NCBI GenBank assembly: GCA_937926195.1
Contig: CALEXZ010000132.1
Span: 1 to 10,506, forward strand
Source of the DNA: an uncultured Actinomyces sp.
GTDB taxonomy: Bacteria > Actinomycetota > Actinomycetes > Actinomycetales > Actinomycetaceae
Direction: 5' to 3'
Length of the DNA: 10,506 nucleotides
Shown: positions 5,016-10,506 of the stretch, piece by piece
Layout: the number at the start of each line of letters is the position of its first letter
Numbering within the stretch: position 1 is the first letter of the stretch
Position numbers and translations under genes: made by a program
Notes under the pieces: model-generated
The model's input: the letters and a program-made list of their open reading frames with translations, nothing else
What the model was told of the DNA's origin: nothing
Databases searched by the model: none

Positions 5016-6446
5016 TCAGCCGTGGGGAAGGGCCGCTCCGATGGCCTCGCCGACGTGGCTGACCGGCAGGACCTGCATCCCGGGCACCGGCCTGAGATCG
5101 GAGGATCCCGCCAGCGGCACGATCGCCCGGTCGAAGCCGAGGCGCGCCGCCTCCGCCAGGCGCCGCTGGATGCCGACGGTCGCGCGCGTCTCCCCGGTGA
5201 GGCCGACCTCCCCGAAGGCCACGAGACCCGGGGACGTGGGCACGTTCCGGGCCGCGGAGACGACGGCGATGGCCACCGCGAGGTCCGTGGCGGGCTCAAC
5301 GGTCCTGGCGCCGCCCACCGTGGACAGGTAGACGTCGGCGCCGGAGGTGTCCACCCGCAGACGCGCCTGCAGCACCGCCAGGGACATGGCCACCCGCGAG
5401 TGGTCGAGGCCCGAGGTCGTGCGGCGCGGGGAGCCCGCGTTCGTCGCGGCGACCAGGGCCTGGACCTCCACCGGCATCGGGCGGCGCCCCTCAAGGGTGA
5501 CCGTCGCGCAGGTACCGGGGACCTCGGAGCGCGCGGAGGACAGGAACAGTCCGCTGGGGTCCTCCAGCCCGACGATGCCCCGTTCTCCCAGGTCGAAGCA
5601 GCCGACCTCGTCCGTGGGTCCGTAGCGGTTCTTGACGGCGCGCAGCAGGCGCAGGCGCGCGTGGCGGTCACCCTCGAACTGGCACACGACGTCCACGAGG
5701 TGCTCGAGCACGCGCGGCCCGGCGATCCCGCCGTCCTTCGTCACGTGCCCGACGAGCAGGACGGGGATGCCCCGTTCCTTGGCGACGGCGATGAGTGTGC
5801 CGGCCACGGCCCGCACCTGGGTGACCCCTCCCGCTGAGCCCTCCACCTGGGCGGAGGCGACGGTCTGGACGGAGTCGACGACGAGCAGCGACGGCTCTGC
5901 CGCCTCCACGTGACCCAGCAGCGCGCCCAGCTCGGTCTCGCTGGCGAGCAGTAGCGCCGGGTCGATGGCGTCGATGCGCTCCGCCCGCAGACGCACCTGG
6001 CTGGCCGACTCCTCACCGGTGACGTACAGGACCGGGCCCCGCCCTCGCTCGCGGGCCACGGCGGCGGCCTTCGCGGCGACGTCGAGCAGCAGCGTGGACT
6101 TGCCGACGCCGGGCTCTCCGGCGAGCAGCACGACGGCGCCCGGGACGATTCCGCCCCCGAGGACGCGGTCGAGCTCGCCGACCCCGGTGGGCCGGGCCCG
6201 CGCCTGCTCGGCGGAGACCTCCCCGATCGGGCGCGCTGCCACCGCGGGGCGCACGGCCGCCGCCCGGGCCAGGACCGCGCCTCCTGCGGCGGCGTCGGCA
6301 GTCGCCGCGACCTCCGTGAGCGTGCCCCACTCGCGGCACTCACGGCACTGGCCCAGCCACTTGGGGCTGTCCCAGCCGCACTCGCTGCAGACGTAGGAGG
6401 GGCGCGCCTTCTTCTTGGACGCGGAGATCGTGGACGAGGGGCTCAT
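5016..6446 (-). CDS. radA: DNA repair protein RadA (Sms), 476 aa
   Basis: RadA is a hexameric RecA/DnaB-like ATPase that drives branch migration and processing of recombination intermediates. An N-terminal zinc finger has C20-x2-C23 (CSECGW) and C34-x2-C37 (CRECREW). The ATPase core has Walker A GEPGVGKST at about 110-118, a TGEESASQVRLRAER segment at about 143-157, and Walker B LLVVD at about 187-191. The RadA-specific motif is KNRYG (272-276), where the common form is KNRFG. Residues about 325-476 are the Lon-protease-like domain (DVYLSTVGGARTVEP, FGEVGLTGETR), which lacks protease function in this family. ATG 6446 is chosen over an in-frame GTG at 6476 because it starts ten codons before the KKKARPSYVCSECGW start typical of RadA and has a -10-like hexamer seven bases upstream. 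disA follows on the same strand. Confidence 0.96.
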   Translation of the reverse strand: MSPSSTISASKKKARPSYVCSECGWDSPKWLGQCRECREWGTLTEVAATADAAAGGAVLARAAAVRPAVAARPIGEVSAEQARARPTGVGELDRVLGGGIVPGAVVLLAGEPGVGKSTLLLDVAAKAAAVARERGRGPVLYVTGEESASQVRLRAERIDAIDPALLLASETELGALLGHVEAAEPSLLVVDSVQTVASAQVEGSAGGVTQVRAVAGTLIAVAKERGIPVLLVGHVTKDGGIAGPRVLEHLVDVVCQFEGDRHARLRLLRAVKNRYGPTDEVGCFDLGERGIVGLEDPSGLFLSSARSEVPGTCATVTLEGRRPMPVEVQALVAATNAGSPRRTTSGLDHSRVAMSLAVLQARLRVDTSGADVYLSTVGGARTVEPATDLAVAIAVVSAARNVPTSPGLVAFGEVGLTGETRATVGIQRRLAEAARLGFDRAIVPLAGSSDLRPVPGMQVLPVSHVGEAIGAALPHG

Positions 6447-6453
6447 AGCGGCA

Positions 6454-6481
6454 AGAGTAGGGGCAGCCTGTGACACGTGAA
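6454..6481 (-). promoter_or_regulatory. Likely radA promoter giving a leaderless mRNA
   Basis: On the minus strand TTCACG (6481-6476, -35-like), a 16-base spacer, TACTCT (6459-6454, -10-like) and then seven bases lead to the ATG at 6446. No Shine-Dalgarno sequence precedes the ATG. The geometry places transcription start at or next to the A of the ATG. If correct, the upstream GTG at 6476 is not translated from this promoter. Confidence 0.45.
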
Positions 6482-6535
6482 CCGGGTCGGCACAGGGGCC
6501 GTCGCCTCGCGTCGCAGGACCCGGTCGGTACAGGG
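6481..6535. repeat. Overlapping direct and inverted repeat upstream of the radA promoter
   Basis: GGTCGGCACAGGG (6485-6497) and GGTCGGTACAGGG (6523-6535) are direct copies differing at one base. Overlapping them, ACCGGGTC (6481-6488) and GACCCGGT (6518-6525) form a perfect 8-bp inverted repeat with a 29-nt loop. The pair sits immediately upstream of the radA -35-like element and next to a strong hairpin (6537-6576). This could be regulator binding sites or part of a terminator region. Confidence 0.4.
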
Positions 6536-6536
6536 T

Positions 6537-6576
6537 GACGCCCCCGCGGGACCGTGGGCGGTCCGGCGGGGGCGTC
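6537..6576 (-). terminator. Strong hairpin terminating the 161-aa membrane protein gene, before radA
   Basis: GACGCCCCCGC (6537-6547) pairs perfectly over 11 bp with GCGGGGGCGTC (6566-6576). Inside it, after one unpaired base on each side, GGACCG (6549-6554) pairs with CGGTCC (6559-6564) around a TGGG tetraloop, giving 17 bp in all. It lies 48 bases downstream of the stop at 6625 and upstream of radA, so it should separate the two transcripts. There is no U-tract, as usual for high-GC Actinobacteria. Confidence 0.72.
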
Positions 6577-6624
6577 GTCGTCGGCTGTCAGGCAGGTCCG
6601 GGCGGCTCAACCCGCCCGGGAGGC

Positions 6625-7110
6625 TCAGTACCCGTAGGACGCGGAGGACGGGGCGCCGCCGTTGGGCTGAGCGGTACCGGCCGGGGCCCCGTACTGCCCG
6701 TGCTGGGCCCCGAACTGTCCGTACTGGGCTCCGTGGGCGTTGGTTCCGACCGCCGGGGCGGCGGGCTGGGCGTACCCCGCCGTGCTCGGGCCTGTGGGGG
6801 CCGCGGAGGCGGCCGGCCGCCCGCTGACGGGGTCGTATCCCAGGGCGCTGGCCAAGGCGGCTCGGTCGCGCTCGCGCACCAGCTGCGGGGCTGCCTTGAG
6901 GATCTTGGCGTCGACCCACCTGGCCAGGACCATGAGGATCATGAGCGGGATGAGCAGGAGGTAGATCGGGATGCGGGTGCGGCCGGTGACGTTGTTGCTG
7001 ATCTCGATGTAGATCCAGAAGGCGGCGGGAACACCGATGAGCAGGCAGACCGCGATGAGGGCCCAGTAGTACCTGGAGTGCAGCTCGCTCTGCTTGGACT
7101 TGAAGATCAT
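6625..7110 (-). CDS. Small two-helix membrane protein with Gly/Tyr/Gln-rich tail, 161 aa
   Basis: ATG 7110 has AGGAG about nine bases upstream. That ribosome site lies in a 10-bp palindrome, GGAGCGCTCC (7114-7123). Residues 14-36 (YYWALIAVCLLIGVPAAFW) and 47-65 (IPIYLLLIPLMILMVLARW) are membrane helices joined by a short loop (SNNVTGRTR). A charged segment follows (KILKAAPQLVRERDRAALAS, about 69-88), then GYDPVSGRP and a disordered Ala/Pro/Gly tail. Near the C-terminus the tail contains YGQ-type repeats (AQYGQFGAQHGQYGAP) and it ends SYGY. The tail is probably cytoplasmic. No enzymatic motif is visible and I do not recognise a family. Hairpins on both sides (7216-7240 and 6537-6576) suggest a single-gene transcript. 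Ala/Pro/Gly/Tyr tails are frequent on actinobacterial membrane proteins tied to the cell envelope, but that is only an analogy. Confidence 0.78.
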   Translation of the reverse strand: MIFKSKQSELHSRYYWALIAVCLLIGVPAAFWIYIEISNNVTGRTRIPIYLLLIPLMILMVLARWVDAKILKAAPQLVRERDRAALASALGYDPVSGRPAASAAPTGPSTAGYAQPAAPAVGTNAHGAQYGQFGAQHGQYGAPAGTAQPNGGAPSSASYGY

Positions 7111-7215
7111 GGGGGAGCGCTCCTGTGGACGGGCAAGGTGAAGATGACAACCAGCATTCGCTGTCCAGCGGGTCGGGGCAAGCCCTCTGCATGGGGAGGG
7201 CGCCCCGGGCACGGT

Positions 7216-7240
7216 GGGCTGCCGGCGGGCGGGGCGGCCC
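7216..7240 (-). terminator. Hairpin downstream of araD
   Basis: GGGCTGCC (7216-7223) pairs with GGCGGCCC (7233-7240) over 8 bp, including one G-U pair, around a 9-nt loop. It lies 11 bases past the araD stop (7252-7254 on the minus strand). A separate 10-bp palindrome GAGGCGCCTC (7244-7253) overlaps the stop codon. Suitable position for an araD terminator, without a U-tract. Confidence 0.42.
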
Positions 7241-7251
7241 GGTGAGGCGCC

Positions 7252-7974
7252 TCAGTGCTGACCGTAGACGTTCTGGTAGCGGTCGTTGAGGCGGTCGACG
7301 AGGTCCTGCTCGATGAGGTGGATCTCGCCGCCCTGCCTGGCGATGTGGACGGTGCGCGCCACCTCCTCGCACATGACGGCGGCCTTGACCGCGCTGCGGG
7401 CGTCGCGGCCGATGGTGAAGGGGCCGTGGTTGGCCATGAGCACAGCGGGAGACCGGGAGCCGCGCAGCGTCTCGACGATCCCGCGCCCGATCGAGTCGTC
7501 GCCGATGAGCGCGAAGGGCCCCACCGGGATCTCTCCGCCGAACTCGTCAGCCATCATCGTCAGGGCGCAGGGGATCGGCTCGCGTCGGGCGGCCCAGGCG
7601 GTGGCGTAGGTGGAGTGCGTGTGCACGACACCGCCGACGCCCTCCATGTGGCGGTAGACGTAGGCGTGGGCGGCCGTGTCGGAGGAGGGTGCCAGGGAGG
7701 CGGGGGTGCCGTCCGCGATCTTGTCGCCGTCGAGCGTGCACACCACCATGCTCTCGGCGCTGAGCTCGTCGTAGGACACGCCGGAGGGCTTGATGACGAA
7801 CAGGTCGGTCGGGACGCCGTCGAGGGTGACGCGCTCGGAGACGTTGCCAGCGGTCCACACGACCAGGCCCCAGCGGGGCAGCTCCGCGTGCAGGGCGGCG
7901 ACCCTCTGACGGGTGGCGGAGACGGCGGCCCGCAGGTCGGCGTCGAGCTCGGCGAGGACAAGGGTCTCGGGCAT
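7252..7974 (-). CDS. araD: L-ribulose-5-phosphate 4-epimerase (AraD family), 240 aa
   Basis: This class II aldolase-fold, metal-dependent epimerase converts L-ribulose 5-phosphate to D-xylulose 5-phosphate, linking L-arabinose use to the pentose phosphate pathway. ATG 7974 has AGGAG five bases upstream and the length fits the family. Substrate-binding motifs are TAGNVS (41-46), KPSG (62-65) and PSSDT (96-100). The metal ligands by comparison with E. coli AraD are D99, H118, H120 (HTHS) and H183 (ANHGPFT). Candidate catalytic residues are D143 and Y237 in the NVYGQ tail. The E. coli catalytic His218 region (DKHYLRKHG) is shortened here to DRLNDRYQ, with no His at that place. No araA or araB lies in the window. 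Other class II members (UlaF, SgbE, fuculose-phosphate aldolase) are possible, but the YGQ ending favours the epimerase. A 12-bp operator lies 70 bases upstream. Confidence 0.9.
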   Translation of the reverse strand: MPETLVLAELDADLRAAVSATRQRVAALHAELPRWGLVVWTAGNVSERVTLDGVPTDLFVIKPSGVSYDELSAESMVVCTLDGDKIADGTPASLAPSSDTAAHAYVYRHMEGVGGVVHTHSTYATAWAARREPIPCALTMMADEFGGEIPVGPFALIGDDSIGRGIVETLRGSRSPAVLMANHGPFTIGRDARSAVKAAVMCEEVARTVHIARQGGEIHLIEQDLVDRLNDRYQNVYGQH

Positions 7975-8044
7975 GGGGTCTCCTGGGGGCTGTGCGGTGA
8001 CGGACGTTGCTGGAGCGCGGGACGCGTCGTCGGGAGGGCCGGAT

Positions 8045-8056
8045 GTGAACGTTCAC
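8045..8056. promoter_or_regulatory. LacI-type operator palindrome upstream of araD
   Basis: GTGAACGTTCAC is a perfect 12-bp palindrome with the central CG typical of LacI-family operators. It is embedded in longer near-symmetrical flanks, CCGGA at 8039-8043 and TCCGG at 8059-8063, offset by one base. A -10-like TAGCCT lies at 8074-8069 on the minus strand, which would put the operator at about +6 to +18, where a bound repressor would block transcription. Regulation by arabinose or a related sugar is inferred from the adjacent araD; the regulator is not in the window. Confidence 0.65.
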
Positions 8057-8068
8057 GTTCCGGGGTCC

Positions 8069-8074
8069 AGGCTA
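8069..8074 (-). promoter_or_regulatory. -10-like hexamer for araD
   Basis: TAGCCT (minus strand, 8074-8069) lies about 95 bases upstream of the araD ATG and 12 bases upstream of the operator palindrome. The -35 region is a poor match to consensus, so the promoter may need an activator or be weak. Confidence 0.3.
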
Positions 8075-8112
8075 CCCCGCACCGGACCTCAGGGGAGAGT
8101 GGCGGGCAACGA

Positions 8113-8148
8113 GTGACGGCTGTCCTGTCCGGGCAGGACAGCCGTCAC
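8113..8148 (-). terminator. Strong hairpin terminator of tkt
   Basis: GTGACGGCTGTCCTG (8113-8127) and CAGGACAGCCGTCAC (8134-8148) form a perfect 15-bp stem with a 6-nt loop (TCCGGG), 24 bases after the tkt stop. On the minus strand it is followed by TCGTTG, a weak T-rich stretch. It should isolate the tkt transcript from araD just downstream. Confidence 0.82.
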
Positions 8149-8172
8149 CTCAGGATGTCGCGGGCCGACGGA

Positions 8173-10263
8173 TCAGACCTTGGCGGCCAGGGCCTCGCGC
8201 GCGACGGCGGCCACGTGCTCACCGGAGAACCCGTACTGCTCGAAGAGCAGGGTGCCGGCAGCGGAGGCCCCGAAGTGGTCGAGGGAGACGATCGCGCCGG
8301 ACTCCCCGACGATCTCGCGCCACCCCATGGCGACCCCGGCCTCGATGGACACCTTGACGGCGTCCTCGGGCAGGACCTCCTGGCGGTAGGCCGCGCCCTG
8401 CTCGGCGAACCACTCCAGGCAGGGGGCGGAGACGACGCGGGTGGGCGTACCGACCTCCTGCAGGATCTCGCGTGCCGCGACGGCGACGCCCACCTCGGAG
8501 CCGGTGGCGATGAGCACGACGGCGGGCGTGGTCTCCTCGCCGTGACTGTCCGTGGACTCCAGCAGGGTGTACGCGCCCTTCGGCACTCCCGCGGCGGCGG
8601 CCTCGGCCGAGGCCGTCACCGTGAGGTTCTGTCGCGAGAGGATGATGCCGGCCGGGTTGCTTCGGCGCGACAGGATCGTGCGCCAGGCTGCGGCGGTCTC
8701 GTTGGCGTCACAGGGGCGCACGACGTCGAGCCCGGGGATGGCGCGCAGCGCCGCGAGGTGCTCGACCGGCTGGTGGGTGGGGCCGTCCTCGCCGACGCCG
8801 ATGGAGTCGTGCGACCACACGAAGGTCGTGTCCAGCCCCATGAGGGCGGCCAGCCGCACGGCCGGACGCATGTAGTCGGAGAAGACCATGAAGGTGCCGC
8901 CGTAGGAGCGGGTGAGCCGGTCCAGGGCGATGCCGTTGAGGATGCCGCCCATGGCGTGCTCGCGGATGCCGAAGTGCAGGACACGGCCGTAGGGGCCGTC
9001 GCCCTCCTTCTGTGCCAGTGAGGCGGGCAGGAAGGAGCCGGCCCCGGCGATCGTCGTGTTGTTGGAGCCCGCGAGGTCGGCGGAGCCGCCCCACAGCTCG
9101 GGCATGACGGCACCGATCGCGGACAGGACCTTGCCCGAGGCCGCGCGGGTGGCGATCGAGGCCCCGACCTCCCAGGTCGGCAGCGCCTCGTCCAGGCCCT
9201 CGGGCAGCTCCTGCGCCTGGAGGCGGGACAGCAGCGCTGCGCCCTCCGGGTTGGCGCCCTGCCAGGCCACGAAGCGGGCGTCCCAGTCCGCGCGGGCGGC
9301 GCGCGCCCTGGCCGCGGCGCGCTCACGGGTGTACTCGAGGATCCCCGCCGTCTGGAAGGTGGCCTCCGGGTCCAGGCCGAGAGCCTTCTTCAGGCCCGCG
9401 AGCTCCTCGGCGCCGAGCTTGGCCCCGTGGGAGACCTCCTTGCCCTGCTTCGTGGGCGAGGGCCAGGCGATGACCGTGCGCAGGCGGATGAGGGTGGGGC
9501 GGCGGGTCTCCGCGCGGGCGGCGACGAGCGCCTCGTGCAGGGCCGCGTAGTCCTCGACGTACTCGCCGCTCCCGTTGGTCCAGTCGACCTCCAGCACCTG
9601 CCAGCCGTAGGCCTTGAAGCGGGCCGAGGGGTCCTCTCCGAAGGCGATGTCCGTGTCGCCCTCGATGGAGATGTCGTTGTCGTCGTAGATGGCGATGAGG
9701 TTGCCGAGCTCCTGGGTCCCGGCGAGGGAGGCGGCCTCCGAGGCTACGCCCTCCTGCATGCAGCCGTCGCCCAGGATCGTGTAGACGTAGTGGTCGAAGA
9801 CGGACTCGCCGGCCTGGCTGTCGGGGTCGAGCAGGCCGTGCTCGTAGCGGGCGGCCATGGCCAGGCCGACGGCGTTGGACACGCCCGCCCCCAGGGGGCC
9901 GGTGGTGACCTCCACGCCCTTGGTGTGCCCGTACTCCGGGTGCCCGGGGGTCAGGGAGCCGGCGGTGCGCAGCGCCGCCAGGTCCTCGATCTCAAGCCCG
10001 TAGCCGGCCAGCACGAGCTGGGCGTACTGGAGCATGGAGGCATGGCCCGCCGACAGGACGAAACGGTCACGACCCAGCCACCGGTCGTCCGAGGGGTCGC
10101 ACTGCATCTCGTACTGATAGAGCAGGTAGGCCACGCCCGCCAGCGAGATGGGCGTGCCGGGGTGACCGGACCCCGCCTTCTCGACGGCGTCTGCGGCCAG
10201 GGCCTTGGAGACGTTGATCGCCTTGAGGTCCTCGTCGGTGAGGGCGAAGGGCTCGGTGCTCAT
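8173..10263 (-). CDS. tkt: Transketolase, 696 aa
   Basis: Transketolase is a thiamine-diphosphate enzyme that moves two-carbon ketol units between sugar phosphates (such as xylulose 5-phosphate with ribose 5-phosphate or erythrose 4-phosphate) in the non-oxidative pentose phosphate pathway. ATG 10263 has AAAGGAG seven bases upstream; length is normal. The N-terminal diphosphate-binding domain (about 10-330) has GSGHPG (H34), SAGH (H73), the HPE turn (H108), GPLG (122-125) and the ThDP motif GDGCMQEG to NDI (G165 to N196). The pyrimidine domain (about 365-535) has FGIREHAMGG with catalytic E435, YGGTFMVFSDY for the cofactor ring, HDSIGVGEDGPTHQP (H497) and RPCDANE. The C-terminal domain runs about 555-696 (VVLIATGSEVGVAV, LDHFGASA). 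The gene is probably single, with its own terminator. AraD downstream makes one of its substrates. Confidence 0.97.
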   Translation of the reverse strand: MSTEPFALTDEDLKAINVSKALAADAVEKAGSGHPGTPISLAGVAYLLYQYEMQCDPSDDRWLGRDRFVLSAGHASMLQYAQLVLAGYGLEIEDLAALRTAGSLTPGHPEYGHTKGVEVTTGPLGAGVSNAVGLAMAARYEHGLLDPDSQAGESVFDHYVYTILGDGCMQEGVASEAASLAGTQELGNLIAIYDDNDISIEGDTDIAFGEDPSARFKAYGWQVLEVDWTNGSGEYVEDYAALHEALVAARAETRRPTLIRLRTVIAWPSPTKQGKEVSHGAKLGAEELAGLKKALGLDPEATFQTAGILEYTRERAAARARAARADWDARFVAWQGANPEGAALLSRLQAQELPEGLDEALPTWEVGASIATRAASGKVLSAIGAVMPELWGGSADLAGSNNTTIAGAGSFLPASLAQKEGDGPYGRVLHFGIREHAMGGILNGIALDRLTRSYGGTFMVFSDYMRPAVRLAALMGLDTTFVWSHDSIGVGEDGPTHQPVEHLAALRAIPGLDVVRPCDANETAAAWRTILSRRSNPAGIILSRQNLTVTASAEAAAAGVPKGAYTLLESTDSHGEETTPAVVLIATGSEVGVAVAAREILQEVGTPTRVVSAPCLEWFAEQGAAYRQEVLPEDAVKVSIEAGVAMGWREIVGESGAIVSLDHFGASAAGTLLFEQYGFSGEHVAAVAREALAAKV

Positions 10264-10424
10264 TCAGGTGCTCCTTTGAACATGGGTGAGGCTGAGGGGA
10301 CAGCAGGCTGCAGCGCCTCGGGCCAAGCCTGATCCTCTCCCGGGGTCGGTGCCTGGGGCAACGTCAGGGGCACGACGGCGTCCGGCTGGGCCCGGCGCGC
10401 CGGGGAGCCCGGTGCTCGACCGGA

Positions 10425-10484
10425 CCCTGAGGCCCACGGCGGCGCCCGCTCCCTCCTGCGGGGTCGCCTCCCGGGGCCTCAGGG
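10425..10484. repeat. 11-bp inverted repeat in the region upstream of tkt
   Basis: CCCTGAGGCCC (10425-10435) and GGGCCTCAGGG (10474-10484) are perfect inverted copies around a 38-nt GC-rich loop. The 243 bases upstream of tkt (10264-10506) otherwise hold no gene I can support and no clear -35/-10 pair. The dyad could be a terminator for a gene beyond the window edge or a regulatory structure. Confidence 0.45.
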
Positions 10485-10506
10485 CACGACGCGCGCACGC
10501 AGGGAC

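Noticed and set aside
6447..6476. GTG start ten codons upstream for RadA
   Set aside because: No ribosome site, and the proposed promoter lies within this stretch.
7255..9021. 588-codon open frame on the plus strand opposite araD and tkt
   Set aside because: It is antisense to two certain genes, spans their intergenic operator and terminator, and its Gly/Asp/Val/His-rich peptide is the usual product of the complementary frame of GC-rich coding DNA.

Overview
The window looks like chromosomal DNA of a high-GC Actinobacterium, most likely in the Actinomyces/Actinomycetaceae group. This is inferred from base composition, codon use, protein sequences and gene order; no search was run. From about 3.7 kb rightwards every gene is on the minus strand and most are housekeeping genes: transketolase (tkt), L-ribulose-5-phosphate 4-epimerase (araD-type), a small two-helix membrane protein, radA and disA. 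A single-pass membrane protein gene on the plus strand runs convergently into disA. A short plus-strand reading frame at the left edge reads like the C-terminus of the adenine glycosylase MutY. The block radA / disA / convergent membrane protein / mutY resembles an arrangement known from other Actinobacteria, for example around radA-disA in Mycobacterium tuberculosis.

Between the mutY-like end (about 170) and the membrane-protein gene (2565) lie about 2.4 kb that look like accessory DNA, with patches of visibly lower GC. From left to right this stretch holds: an unexplained short reading frame (270-431, minus); a decayed IS3-family transposase (about 513-910, minus) with an in-frame stop and an internal deletion; the last 73 codons of a class II lysyl-tRNA synthetase gene (about 1023-1244, plus) still followed by a good terminator hairpin; and an apparently intact two-gene minus-strand unit. 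That unit is a 215-aa secreted protein followed 17 nt later by an 83-aa two-helix membrane protein, with a recognisable promoter overlapped by a 7-bp dyad. It is the best candidate for something undescribed here.

The right-hand genes form two functional themes. RadA (branched-DNA processing, DnaB-like ATPase) and DisA (c-di-AMP synthase that scans DNA) are neighbours and probably functional partners, though separated by 153 nt with their own apparent signals. AraD makes D-xylulose 5-phosphate, a transketolase substrate, so araD and tkt are metabolically linked. A very strong hairpin separates them, and araD carries its own perfect 12-bp LacI-type operator palindrome, so araD is probably sugar-regulated and tkt is not. 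Two genes, radA and the plus-strand membrane-protein gene, have -10-like hexamers six to seven bases before the ATG and no Shine-Dalgarno sequence, which suggests leaderless mRNAs.

No tRNA, rRNA, CRISPR array or complete mobile element was seen.
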